Source of the DNA: Sphingomonas sp. IBVSS2
Lineage (GTDB): Bacteria; Pseudomonadota; Alphaproteobacteria; Sphingomonadales; Sphingomonadaceae
Direction of reading: 5' to 3'
Assembly: GCF_002127225.1 (NCBI RefSeq)
Contig: NZ_NFUR01000003.1
Coordinates: 248,001-312,000 of the forward strand
DNA length: 64,000 nucleotides
The position numbers and the translations under genes were made by a program. Under the pieces are notes generated by a model. The model was not told the origin of the DNA. It searched no databases and saw only the letters and a program-made list of their open reading frames with translations. Positions 52,336-64,000 of the stretch are shown in pieces; position 1 is the first letter of the stretch; every line of letters starts with the position of its first letter.

Positions 52336-54219
52336 CTAATCCTCGAAATTCTCGTCGTCCGCAAGCATCAGATTCGCGAGACGTGTTTCCAGCTCCTGTC
52401 TCTGCCGGAGCAGAGCCGTTTGCCGGGCGAACGCCGCATCGTCGAAACGCTCGAGCATCGCGGCCGTTGCCTCTGCCAGCGCCGCGTCCACCGCGGGGCG
52501 CGCCACCATCACCGCGATCGCCTCGTTCAGGTCTTCGCGCGCTTTCCTTTCCTCGGCCTCGGGCCGGGTGAAGGAGAAAGGCAGGGTATCGGCCCGGAGC
52601 AGCTCGCTCGCCATCTGATCGAAACCGGACTTCGCCAATATGGTGAGCACCTTGGCGCGATCAAGCTGCCGGTCCTCGAGTGCGACGTCGACCACCGCCT
52701 CGAACAGCTTGCCGAGCGCGCCGGATGCGCCGCGCAGGGAGCCGAGCACCTCCATGTGGCGTGCGATTTCGGCGGGGTGGCGGATCAGCCCGGCGAGCAC
52801 CGCCTTGGCGAGGATGGGATCGAGCCCGCCGGCCTGCACCGAGCGGGTCCGCTGGGTGAGCGGCGGCTCCGGAGGGAGCCAGTTGCCGCGCTTGTCGCGC
52901 TTTCCGCGAGCCGGCGGCGCGCTCGGCCCGCGCCGGGGGCCGCTCTCGAAGGCACGGGGGCCCCGGCCGAAATGCGCATCGGTGCGTGCGCGGAACTCGG
53001 CGAGATATTCGTGCTTCACATTCGGATCGCCGATCCCGCCGGCAAGTTCGCCAAGCCGGCGCTTCAGGCCCGCACGCTGCTCGGGCGTGTCGAGCGGTTC
53101 GGCGGCGACTTCGCTGTCCCAGAGAAGATCGACCAACGGCCGCGCCTTGCCGAGCAGCGCCTCGAAGGCGACGGCCCCCTGGGCACGGACGAGATCGTCG
53201 GGATCGAGCCCGTCGGGCAGGGCGACGAAGGCGAGGCTGCGCCCCGGCTCGAGCATCGGCATGGCGCGATGCGCGGCGCGGAGGGCCGCCTTCTGCCCGG
53301 CGGAATCGCCATCGAAGCAGAGGAGGGGGACGTCGGCGATCCGCCACAGCCGCTCGAGCTGATGCTCGGTCATCGCGGTGCCGAGCGGCGCCACCGCCTC
53401 GCCGAAGCCGGCCTGGGCAAGGGCGATCACGTCCATATAGCCCTCGACCGCGATGATCCGCCCGGACTTGCGTGCCGCGGCCTGGGCACGATCGAGATTG
53501 TAGAGCGTGCGCCCCTTGTCGAAGAGCGGCGTCTCGGGGGAATTGAGATATTTGGGCTCGCCATCGCCGATGATGCGCCCCCCGAACGCGATCGCCCGGC
53601 CGCGCACGTCGCGGATCGGGATCATCAGCCGGCCGCGGAACCGATCATACGGCTCCTTCTTCTCCACCGAGATCAGCAGGCCGGCCTCGACCAGCATTGG
53701 GTCGCCATAGCCCTTGAGCGCTTCCTTCAGCTTGCCGCGCGAATCAGGGGCGAAGCCGATGCCGAAGGCCCTGGCGGTTTCGTCGCTGATCCCGCGCTTC
53801 CTGAGCACCGCCCGCGCCTCGGCGCCCTCGATGCCGTGGAGGCGCTCGACGAAGAACCTGGCTGCGTCCTCCATCGCCTCGTGCAGCCCCTTGGCGCGCT
53901 CGGCCTTCTCGGCGCTGCGACGATCCTGCTCGGGCATTTCCATGCCGGCCGCCTGGACCAGCTCCTTCACCGCATCGATGAAGGGCAGGCCGCGCTGATC
54001 GGTCATCCAGCGGATCGCATCGCCGTGCGCGCCGCAGCCGAAGCAATGGTAGAAGCCCTTGTCGTCGTTGACGTAGAAAGACGGCGTCTTCTCGTTGTGG
54101 AACGGGCAGCAGGCGCGGAATTCCCGCCCCGCCTTCTGGAGCTTCACCGTCTTGGCGATGAGGCCGGAGAGCAGGGTCCGGGCGCGGAGCTCGTCCAGAA
54201 AGGCGGGGGTGAGGGACAC
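52336..54219 (-). CDS. dnaG: DNA primase DnaG
   Basis: This 627-residue primase makes RNA primers at the replication fork. The N-terminal zinc domain has CCPFHNEKTPSFYVNDDKGFYHCFGCGAHGDAI (about residues 36-68). The TOPRIM core shows IIAVEGYMDVIALAQAGF, LCFDGDSAGQKAA with the metal aspartates. The C-terminal 150 residues form the helicase-binding domain. GTG 54219 is chosen, as the family start SLTPAFLDELRART follows it; an upstream start adds 17 residues. It precedes rpoD, the standard macromolecular synthesis order. Confidence 0.96.
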   Translation of the reverse strand: MSLTPAFLDELRARTLLSGLIAKTVKLQKAGREFRACCPFHNEKTPSFYVNDDKGFYHCFGCGAHGDAIRWMTDQRGLPFIDAVKELVQAAGMEMPEQDRRSAEKAERAKGLHEAMEDAARFFVERLHGIEGAEARAVLRKRGISDETARAFGIGFAPDSRGKLKEALKGYGDPMLVEAGLLISVEKKEPYDRFRGRLMIPIRDVRGRAIAFGGRIIGDGEPKYLNSPETPLFDKGRTLYNLDRAQAAARKSGRIIAVEGYMDVIALAQAGFGEAVAPLGTAMTEHQLERLWRIADVPLLCFDGDSAGQKAALRAAHRAMPMLEPGRSLAFVALPDGLDPDDLVRAQGAVAFEALLGKARPLVDLLWDSEVAAEPLDTPEQRAGLKRRLGELAGGIGDPNVKHEYLAEFRARTDAHFGRGPRAFESGPRRGPSAPPARGKRDKRGNWLPPEPPLTQRTRSVQAGGLDPILAKAVLAGLIRHPAEIARHMEVLGSLRGASGALGKLFEAVVDVALEDRQLDRAKVLTILAKSGFDQMASELLRADTLPFSFTRPEAEERKAREDLNEAIAVMVARPAVDAALAEATAAMLERFDDAAFARQTALLRQRQELETRLANLMLADDENFED

Positions 54220-54280
54220 CTGGTTTCCATGCGCCCCGTTTCGGAGGGGAGCAAGCCCCGCGAACCGCACTCTGGCTCAA

Positions 54281-54380
54281 GCCCTCCCCCGACCCCTCCC
54301 GTAAACGGAAGGGGAGCGTTAGCTACTCCGTCTTGGACCCATCTTCCCCTTCCGCTTGCGGGAGGGGTTAGGGGAGGGGC
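54281..54380. repeat. Composite CT/GA-rich palindromic repeat
   Basis: The left half (54281-54316: CCCTCCCCCGACCCCTCCCG, then CGGAAGGGGAG) is mirrored by the right half (about 54342-54380: CTTCCCCTTCCG, then CGGGAGGGGTTAGGGGAGGG). This creates nested stems of 11 and about 20 bases with a 25-base centre. It resembles dispersed intergenic repeats of sphingomonads and caulobacters. It lies between gatB/yqeY and dnaG and may modulate readthrough. Confidence 0.65.
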
Positions 54381-54391
54381 TAACCCAACGC

Positions 54392-54844
54392 CTACGAAAG
54401 TGCCGCCTTCACCAGGCCGCTGGCCTTGCTCATGTCCAGCGTCGTCGCATGGCGCGCCTTCAGCTCCGCCATCACGCGGCCCATGTCCTTCATGCCCGAT
54501 GCGCCCAGCTCGGCCTTGATCGCCTCGATCGCGGCGCTCGTCTCCGCATCGCTCATCTGCGCCGGCAGGAAGCGCTCGATCACCGCGACTTCGGCCTTCT
54601 CCGTGTCGGCAAGGTCCTGGCGGCCGCCCCGTTCGAACATCTCGATCGATTCGCGGCGCTGCTTCACCATCTTCTGGAGCACTTCGATCACCATCGCGTC
54701 ATCGTCCATCTGGACGGACCTGGTGCGCTCCTCGATGTCGCGGTTCTTGATCGCGCTCAGGATCAGGTTGATCGCCTGGCGGGTCCCCTTGTCGCCGGCC
54801 TTCATGGCGGTGATCTGGGCTGCCTTGATGTCGTCTCGGATCAT
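54392..54844 (-). CDS. GatB/YqeY domain protein
   Basis: This 150-residue protein corresponds to the C-terminal GatB/YqeY domain. It starts MIRDDIKAAQITAMKAGDKG at 54844 and has the family segments LNLILSAIKNRDIEERTR-like (here INLILSAIKNRDIEERTR), SIEMFERGGRQDLADTEKAEVAVIERFLPAQMSD and a final GMKDMGRVMAELKARH. Free-standing YqeY proteins are tRNA-binding but their role is not clear. It leads the leftward set with dnaG and rpoD and is divergent from carA by 125 bases. Confidence 0.92.
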   Translation of the reverse strand: MIRDDIKAAQITAMKAGDKGTRQAINLILSAIKNRDIEERTRSVQMDDDAMVIEVLQKMVKQRRESIEMFERGGRQDLADTEKAEVAVIERFLPAQMSDAETSAAIEAIKAELGASGMKDMGRVMAELKARHATTLDMSKASGLVKAALS

Positions 54845-54969
54845 TTCGTCTCTCGTGAATCGGGAATTGCCCGCAATAGACCCGCGAACCGGTTGACGCG
54901 AGGGGGGTAGGGGTCTAGCGGGCGGCACTTAGCGACATTGCTGCACCTCAAATGGAGAGCCACCCCTAA

Positions 54970-56133
54970 ATGGCCGACGCCACGCCTACGCCCATGCCTG
55001 CCGGAGCTACCGGTGTTCTGGTTTTGGCGTCGGGGGACGTGATCTGGGGCCGTGGCTTCGGTGCCGAGGGGCAGGCGGTCGGCGAAGTGTGCTTCCACAC
55101 TGCGATGACCGGCTATCAGGAAATCATGACCGACCCGTCGTTCGCGGGCCAGATCATCAACTTCACCTTCCCGCATATCGGCAATGTCGGCGCCAATCCC
55201 GACGATGTCGAGGCGGACGATCCCCATGCGCTGGGCATGATCGTGCGCGAGGACGTGACCGAGCCGAGCAACTTCCGCGCGACCGAGCATCTCGATGCCT
55301 GGATGAAGAAGCATGCGCGGATCGGCCTGTCGGGCATCGACACCCGCGCGCTCACGCGCCGCATCCGCCTCGCAGGCGCGCCCAACGGCGTGATCGCGCA
55401 TTCGGCCGAGGGCAAGTTCGACTTGCCCCTGCTGCTCGAGATGGCGCGGGCCTGGCCAGGCCTGGAGGGCATGGACCTGGCGATCACGGTGACCGCCGAG
55501 ACCCATTATGGCTGGGAAGGCGGCGTGTGGCGCCTGGGCTTCGGCTATGGCCCGGAAGGCGCCGAGGACGGCCGCCCGCATGTCGTCGCGCTCGACTATG
55601 GCTCGAAGCGCAACATCTTCCGCAACCTGGTGCAGGCCGGCGCCAAGGTGACCGTGCTGCCGGCGGCGGCGACCTATGAGCAGATCATGTCGTTCAACCC
55701 GGACGGCTTCTTCCTGTCGAACGGCCCGGGCGATCCCGCCGCGACCGGCGAATATGCCGTGCCGGTGATCCGTCAGCTGCTCGAGACCGGCAAGCCGCTG
55801 TTCGGCATCTGCCTGGGCCACCAGCTGCTGGGCCTCGCGGTGGGCGCCGAGACCACCAAGATGTTCCAGGGCCACCGCGGCGCCAATCACCCGGTCAAGC
55901 GGCTGGAAGACGGCGCGGTGGAGATCACCAGCATGAACCACGGCTTCGCGGTGGAGCGCGAGACGCTGCCGGAGAATGCCCGCGAGACGCATGTGTCGCT
56001 GTTCGACGGCTCGAACGCGGGCATCGAGCTGACGGATCGGCCGGCTTTCAGCGTGCAATATCACCCCGAGGCGAGCCCGGGGCCGCAGGACAGCCTGTAT
56101 CTGTTCGAGCGGTTCGTGGGGATGATGCGGTGA
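54970..56133 (+). CDS. carA: Carbamoyl-phosphate synthase, small subunit
   Basis: This 387-residue glutaminase subunit supplies ammonia to CarB for arginine and pyrimidine synthesis. The N-terminal domain has GEVCFHTAMTGYQEIMTDPSFAGQII. The class I amidotransferase triad is complete: cysteine in FGICLGHQLLGLA (about residue 281), histidine and glutamate in VQYHPEASPGP. The ATG at 54970 gives the family N-terminus after a short Pro-rich leader. A small membrane-protein frame lies between it and carB. Confidence 0.97.
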   Translation: MADATPTPMPAGATGVLVLASGDVIWGRGFGAEGQAVGEVCFHTAMTGYQEIMTDPSFAGQIINFTFPHIGNVGANPDDVEADDPHALGMIVREDVTEPSNFRATEHLDAWMKKHARIGLSGIDTRALTRRIRLAGAPNGVIAHSAEGKFDLPLLLEMARAWPGLEGMDLAITVTAETHYGWEGGVWRLGFGYGPEGAEDGRPHVVALDYGSKRNIFRNLVQAGAKVTVLPAAATYEQIMSFNPDGFFLSNGPGDPAATGEYAVPVIRQLLETGKPLFGICLGHQLLGLAVGAETTKMFQGHRGANHPVKRLEDGAVEITSMNHGFAVERETLPENARETHVSLFDGSNAGIELTDRPAFSVQYHPEASPGPQDSLYLFERFVGMMR

Positions 56134-56182
56134 GCGGTTCATCCGGTACCGCCGCATCCGGATGCGCGGACACGGATAAGCC

Positions 56183-56350
56183 GTGACGTCCAGCAAGCGG
56201 AAACGCCGTGCAGCGGCTGCAATCGCGGCGGCTCAGCGCGCCGCACCCGAACCTCGCCGCCGCTGGACTGGCTTCAGCGCCACATCGGGCTGGGTCGCCG
56301 CCATTTTCTTCATGATCGCTCTGATCTATCATCTCCTTCTCGGGGAATAA
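56183..56350 (+). CDS. Small membrane protein between carA and carB
   Basis: This 55-residue frame starts at GTG 56183 with a strongly basic, Ala-rich head ([26 protein letters not shown]) and ends in a single hydrophobic helix ([18 protein letters not shown]). The stop lies four bases before the carB TTG. Codon third positions are mostly G/C, as in true genes. I do not recognise a family. It could be a real small protein or a translated leader that couples carB to carA. Confidence 0.45.
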   Translation: MTSSKRKRRAAAAIAAAQRAAPEPRRRWTGFSATSGWVAAIFFMIALIYHLLLGE

Positions 56351-56354
56351 GCAG

Positions 56355-59684
<3,330 letters not shown>

Positions 59685-59694
59685 TCCGACCCCT

Positions 59695-59725
59695 CCGGCT
59701 TCCCCGCGCTTCGGCGGGGAGCCGG
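59695..59725 (+). terminator. Terminator after carB
   Basis: CCGGCTTCCCCGC pairs with GCGGGGAGCCGG around a CTTCG-type loop, giving a 12-13-base GC-rich stem ten bases past the carB stop. The downstream ACCGATTATT is only weakly U-rich. It is the best intrinsic terminator candidate here. Confidence 0.7.
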
Positions 59726-59767
59726 ACCGATTATTCCAGCTTCGGCTCGAAGATAACTTTCCTAGCC

Positions 59768-59796
59768 TTGCAGTGCGGCATTGGCAGGCTTATTAT
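59768..59796 (+). promoter_or_regulatory. Probable sigma-70 promoter of greA
   Basis: TTGCAG (59768-59773), a 17-base spacer and TATTAT (59791-59796) form a good sigma-70 promoter in an AT-enriched block. The start would be near 59803, giving a leader of about 90 bases with a GC hairpin (GCGTTCCCC/GGGGGCGC, 59842-59859) upstream of the greA ATG. Confidence 0.55.
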
Positions 59797-59892
59797 TCGC
59801 GTTCGCACAATTGATCTTCCCCCATCAGTATCCATGTGCGGGCGTTCCCCCGGGGGCGCTTGTGGGACGGGGCGTTTTGAAGGACTTGGTGG

Positions 59893-60369
59893 ATGGCGAC
59901 GGTCGACAAGATGCCGATGCTTCAGGAAGGCTATGACAAGCTTACCGCGGAGCTGAAGCGCCTGAAAATCGAACGCCCCCTGATCGTGGATGCGATCGAG
60001 GAGGCGCGCGCGCATGGCGATCTGTCGGAAAATGCCGAATATCACGCCGCCAAGGAGCAGCAGGGCCAGAACGAAGCCACGATCGCGGATATCGAGGGCA
60101 AGCTCAGCCGCGCCCAGATCATCGACCCGCGCGAGCTTTCGGGCGACAAGGTCGTGTTCGGCGCGACGGTGACGCTGCTCGACGAGGACGACAAGCCGAT
60201 CAAGTATCAGATCGTCGGCGAGACCGAGGCCGATGTCAGCAAGGGCCGCATCTCGTACAACTCGCCGATCGGCCGCGCGCTGATCGGGCGCAAGGTGGAC
60301 GAGGAGGTCGAAGTCTCCGTTCCCGCCGGCGACCGCTATTATCTGGTGTCGCAGATCGAATTCATCTGA
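59893..60369 (+). CDS. greA: Transcription elongation factor GreA
   Basis: This 158-residue factor stimulates RNA cleavage by backtracked RNA polymerase. The N-terminal coiled coil carries the tip motif [20 protein letters not shown] (with the acidic pair Asp-Glu at about 42 and 45). The C-terminal FKBP-like domain contains [14 protein letters not shown] and [16 protein letters not shown]. Length is typical. A rhomboid gene starts two bases past its stop. Confidence 0.97.
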   Translation: MATVDKMPMLQEGYDKLTAELKRLKIERPLIVDAIEEARAHGDLSENAEYHAAKEQQGQNEATIADIEGKLSRAQIIDPRELSGDKVVFGATVTLLDEDDKPIKYQIVGETEADVSKGRISYNSPIGRALIGRKVDEEVEVSVPAGDRYYLVSQIEFI

Positions 60370-60371
60370 CG

Positions 60372-61007
60372 ATGGATTTGCGCCGGATTACGGCGACGTC
60401 CTGGATCGTGCTGGTCACGGTCCTGGTCAGTCTGTTCGTGCTGTTCACACATCGCGAAATCGAAGCCGCCGTGCTCGGCGGCTTCATTCCCGCGCGCCTG
60501 ACCGGGACGGTCGATACGCAAGGACTCGCCATGGTCCCGGCGCTGCTGACTCCGCTCAGCGCGACGCTGCTCCATGCCGGCCTGTTCCATCTCGGCATGA
60601 ATATCCTGATGCTCGCCTATACGGGCCGGGAGACGGAGAAGGCGATCGGGCCCTGGGGGGTGCTGATCCTCTATCTGGTCGGCGCCTATGCTGCGGCAGG
60701 CGCGCAGTGGCTGGCCGATCCGCAGTCGGTACGCCCGATGATCGGCGCGAGCGGCGCGGCTTCCGCGATCGTCGGCGCCTATTCGCTGCTCTATGGCCGC
60801 TCGCGCGCCAAGGCGATCGGGCCCATTCCGGCACGCGCCGTGCACGTCGCATGGCTTGCCGCCGCCTGGGTGGCGATCAACCTGATGACCGGGCTGGCAT
60901 TCCAGGCCGCGAATGTGGGGATTGCCGCCGCCGCGCATATCGGCGGATTCGCGGCCGGACTCATATTGGCCCGGCCGCTTTTCCAGTGGAACTGGCGCAA
61001 GGCCTGA
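60372..61007 (+). CDS. Rhomboid-family intramembrane serine protease
   Basis: This 211-residue protein has six to seven membrane helices. The catalytic serine is Ser127 in MIGASGAAS and the histidine is His189 in AAAHIGGFAAG; the segment HAGLFHLGMNILML in helix 2 has the usual His-Asn pair. These are the features of an active rhomboid that cuts transmembrane substrates. It follows greA with a two-base gap, so it is probably co-transcribed. Substrates are unknown. Confidence 0.9.
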   Translation: MDLRRITATSWIVLVTVLVSLFVLFTHREIEAAVLGGFIPARLTGTVDTQGLAMVPALLTPLSATLLHAGLFHLGMNILMLAYTGRETEKAIGPWGVLILYLVGAYAAAGAQWLADPQSVRPMIGASGAASAIVGAYSLLYGRSRAKAIGPIPARAVHVAWLAAAWVAINLMTGLAFQAANVGIAAAAHIGGFAAGLILARPLFQWNWRKA

Positions 61008-61026
61008 ATTCCACCAGGCCTGTGGT

Positions 61027-61245
61027 TCAGGCCTTGAGATCGGGCTCGAGCAGGCGGTGCAGGTGCACCACCACATAGCGCATCTCGGCATCGTCCACCG
61101 TGCGCTGGGCGGCGCTGCGCCAGGCATTTTCCGCGCTGGCATAGTCGGGATAGATGCCGACGACGTCCAGCTTGGACGGATCGACGAAATCGAGCGTCTG
61201 CGGATCGGTCACGCGACCGCCGAAGACGAGATGCAGCTTGCTCAT
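61027..61245 (-). CDS. DUF4170 family protein
   Basis: This 72-residue cytosolic protein matches the alphaproteobacterial DUF4170 family: SKLHLVFGGRVTDPQTLDFVDPSKLDVVGIYPDYASAENAWRSAAQRTVDDAEMRYVVVHLHRLL is its full core. The ATG at 61245 has GGAGG five bases upstream; a longer frame to 61308 has no such site. It is the last of the leftward genes from yqjD-like onward but is separated from them by 60 bases and a U-rich spot. Function unknown. Confidence 0.85.
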   Translation of the reverse strand: MSKLHLVFGGRVTDPQTLDFVDPSKLDVVGIYPDYASAENAWRSAAQRTVDDAEMRYVVVHLHRLLEPDLKA

Positions 61246-61304
61246 TGGGCCTCCGAAAGCATTTTCTGGTTTATAGAGGCCTCTAGGAAGGGGGGGCGCC
61301 GGCC

Positions 61305-61619
61305 TCAAGCCTTTTGCGCTGCACCCTTCGCCGCATCGACGAGATTGCCGAACAGGGAAGTGACGCGTTCCTTCGCATCGTCGCGGCTCGGCAGCAGCGC
61401 GTCGAACTCCGCCTTGCCGGCTTCCTTCACCGCCTGGACGGTGCCGGTGACCTTGCCGGCGATCTGGCGGCCCGTGCCTTCGAGCAGTTCGCGCTCCTTC
61501 CGGCTGCGCGGAACCAGCATGCCGATCAGCACGCCCAGCGCGACACCGCCGGCGACCAGCACATAGGGGTTCTCGGCCAGGCTATCGCCCGGTTCGTTCG
61601 CGGGATTGGTGCTCATCAC
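61305..61619 (-). CDS. YtxH-like small membrane protein
   Basis: This 104-residue protein has a short acidic head, one membrane helix (about residues 19-36, YVLVAGGVALGVLIGMLV) followed by PRSRKERELL and an amphipathic helix (QIAGKVTGTVQAVKEAGKAEFD). The pattern fits the YtxH/gas-vesicle GvpP-like group of stress-induced proteins. Starts at 61619 and 61616 are both possible, and overlap the stop of the DUF3618 gene. Fourth in a leftward set of five membrane-linked genes. Confidence 0.68.
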   Translation of the reverse strand: MMSTNPANEPGDSLAENPYVLVAGGVALGVLIGMLVPRSRKERELLEGTGRQIAGKVTGTVQAVKEAGKAEFDALLPSRDDAKERVTSLFGNLVDAAKGAAQKA

Positions 61620-61948
61620 GAGGATCCTTTCTTGCCTTTGTGCTTCAAACCCGTGGCCGGGTCGCGAGTTTCATGCCGTTTGGAGAGGATGTCGCCGATC
61701 CAGCCCCGTGCCATGACCAGCCCGACGGTGGCGGCGATGCCGGCGGCGGCGAGGGGGCGGCTGCGCACCGCCTCCGCACCCTTGCGGGCCACGGTGGCGA
61801 CGCCCTGCGCGGCGGTCTCCACTGCGTCCTGCGCCAGATTGGCGGGGCTCAGCCGCGCCTGCACCTGGCCGAGCGTGCCGAACAGCCGCGCTCTGGCCGC
61901 CGCGATGCGCGCCCTTGCGGCGTCGACGTCGTGCGGATTCTCGCTCAC
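61616..61948 (-). CDS. DUF3618 family protein
   Basis: This 110-residue protein starts at GTG 61948 with an acidic leader and the DUF3618 pattern ARARIAAARARLFGTLGQVQARLSPANLAQDAV (about residues 11-43). One membrane helix follows (SRPLAAAGIAATVGLVMARGWIGDIL), then a basic, Lys-rich end. DUF3618 proteins often sit next to YqjE/YqjD-like genes, as here. It overlaps its neighbours on both sides by four bases. Confidence 0.82.
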   Translation of the reverse strand: MSENPHDVDAARARIAAARARLFGTLGQVQARLSPANLAQDAVETAAQGVATVARKGAEAVRSRPLAAAGIAATVGLVMARGWIGDILSKRHETRDPATGLKHKGKKGSS

Positions 61949-62286
61949 GGCTTTTCCTTGAAGATGCGCTTCACATGCGTCCAGGCGAGCCAGCCCATCA
62001 GCCCGGCGATCGCAAGGAACGCCAGGACGACGATCAGCGTCGCCAGGCCCGGGCCGACCAGCGGGGCGAGGGTGAGGACCAGCCCGACCACCAGCGCCAC
62101 CGCCGCGGCCTGGGCGAGGACGAGCGCCACCGCGCCCATCCACAGCATCTCGCGCGCGTCACGCAGCTTCGCGCGCAGCAGCGTGCGATAATAGCCGAGC
62201 TCCGCATCGGCATAGGCCCTGCCGTCCTCGACCAGCTGCTGCAGCAGCTCGCCGATGCCCTTCTCGTCAGGCTGTGGCGCGTCCAC
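61945..62286 (-). CDS. YqjE/phage-holin-3-like membrane protein
   Basis: This 113-residue protein has an N-terminal helix (GIGELLQQLVEDGRAYADAELGYYRTLLRAKL) and two tight membrane helices (about 48-72 and 80-101), the layout of YqjE and holin superfamily III proteins (PF07332). Phage lysis is not implied, as no other phage genes are near. The GTG at 62286 starts it, 15 bases after the YqjD-like gene. It overlaps the DUF3618 gene by four bases. Confidence 0.82.
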   Translation of the reverse strand: MDAPQPDEKGIGELLQQLVEDGRAYADAELGYYRTLLRAKLRDAREMLWMGAVALVLAQAAAVALVVGLVLTLAPLVGPGLATLIVVLAFLAIAGLMGWLAWTHVKRIFKEKP

Positions 62287-62301
62287 CCCCCGTTTCGCCG
62301 C

Positions 62302-62751
62302 TTACGACTTGTCGGCGTCGCCAGCGTCGGACGCGGCATCCACGCCCGACTTGATCAGGCGCGCGAGCACGAAGCCCAGGCCCGCCGCGACGCCCACCGC
62401 CACCGCCGGGCTCTTGCGGACAAAGGCCGTGACGTCGGCGACGAGGTCGTCGACTTCCTTGCCGCGCAGGCTTTCCGCGAAGTTCGCGATGCCGTCCGCG
62501 GCGGAGCGGGCATATTTGCCGTAATTCTCGCCGAGCCGCGCATCGACGTCGTTGGCGGCCGACTTCATCATGCTCGCGACCTCGTCGAGCGCGCCCGTCG
62601 CTTTTTCCTTGCCTTCGCCGGCCAGCGCGCGGGCGCGCTCGGCGGCCTGGCTGCCGAGCTTGCTCGCCTCTTCGCGCAGCTTGTTGGTCGCGGAGCCACC
62701 CTCGGCCGCAGCCGGAGCATTCAGCGTATCACCCGTCGTTTCGTCAGCCAT
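62302..62751 (-). CDS. YqjD/ElaB-like (DUF883) membrane-anchored protein
   Basis: This 149-residue protein has a flexible head, a long amphipathic helix (about residues 20-105, KLREEASKLGSQAAERARALAGEGKEKATGALDEVASMM) and a single C-terminal membrane helix (SPAVAVGVAAGLGFVLARLI). This is the layout of YqjD/ElaB, inner-membrane proteins that bind ribosomes in stationary phase in E. coli. The following YqjE-like gene supports that. ATG 62751 is chosen over a start at 62808. It is divergent from enolase. Confidence 0.78.
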   Translation of the reverse strand: MADETTGDTLNAPAAAEGGSATNKLREEASKLGSQAAERARALAGEGKEKATGALDEVASMMKSAANDVDARLGENYGKYARSAADGIANFAESLRGKEVDDLVADVTAFVRKSPAVAVGVAAGLGFVLARLIKSGVDAASDAGDADKS

Positions 62752-62853
62752 GCCAAAAAACCTCCATGCCCATTGCGAAACAACCACGGCCACGTTTGCG
62801 AGTTCCATCGGTTGCCGTTAGAGGCCGCGTCGCGCCCTCACTGCCATACCTAG

Positions 62854-64000
<1,147 letters not shown>

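Noticed and set aside
54893-54921. Promoter TTGACG-17-TAGCGG before carA
   Set aside because: The -35 box and spacing are fair, but the -10 box is poor and the start would lie far upstream; not strong enough to list.
61945-62286. Holin-like gene as a sign of prophage
   Set aside because: No other phage gene is near, and the neighbours match the yqj-type cellular set.

Overview
The window looks like a chromosomal segment of an alphaproteobacterium of the order Sphingomonadales, most likely Sphingomonas or a close relative. This rests on gene content and style: a high-GC genome with strong G/C in third codon positions, the nuoA-N order with small extra genes, sphingomonad-type DUF2842, DUF1467 and DUF4170 proteins, the gatB/yqeY-dnaG-rpoD block, and short palindromic repeats in many intergenic gaps. 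No phage, insertion sequence, CRISPR array or plasmid gene is visible. Coding density is very high, and no gene-free stretch exceeds 300 bases. The two longest gaps are 2096-2375 (holds a 6S RNA) and 15909-16173 (a divergent regulatory region).

Layout. 1-3000: end of an unrecognised gene, two identical tRNA-Asp genes, a lipoprotein, and a leftward zapA / 6S RNA / 5-formyl-THF cyclo-ligase / DUF2842 group. 3000-9430: central carbon metabolism (transketolase, GAPDH, phosphoglycerate kinase, class I aldolase), with a TlpA-type thioredoxin opposite. Enolase begins at the right edge (62866). 9430-15900: a lipoprotein, an O-methyltransferase, thiE, an L,D-transpeptidase next to an M23 peptidase, then efp-cupin-suhB and an opposite BAAT-type hydrolase. 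16174-35930: one long rightward co-oriented block encoding all 14 subunits of respiratory complex I, followed by biotin ligase, type III pantothenate kinase and RNase J. Most junctions are 1-10 base overlaps. Five non-nuo genes sit inside the nuo block.

36000-42350: DUF1467 protein, a secreted protein, a leftward 770-residue membrane coiled-coil protein, an Hpt-like protein without its histidine, and three tandem paralogues of an unrecognised secreted family. 42350-50070: VWA/CoxE protein, GT-C glycosyltransferase, CHAP amidase, an ABC exporter pair divergent from a DUF2975 + XRE pair across paired AT-rich operators, a GFA protein, a MoxR ATPase and an unrecognised protein. 50200-54850: rpoD, dnaG, gatB/yqeY (leftward). 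54970-61010: carA, a small membrane protein, carB, greA, rhomboid. 61027-62751: a leftward set of small membrane/stress proteins (DUF4170, YtxH-like, DUF3618, YqjE/holin-like, YqjD-like), divergent from enolase.

Most of the window is core housekeeping. The parts not explained by known families are: the tandem secreted triplicate at 39547-42346 with a duplication scar; the secreted repeat-protein pair and mini membrane proteins inside the nuo operon; a probable CTG start for birA; and the mirrored operators at 47314-47365. All assignments come from reading motifs and gene order. No database search was possible.
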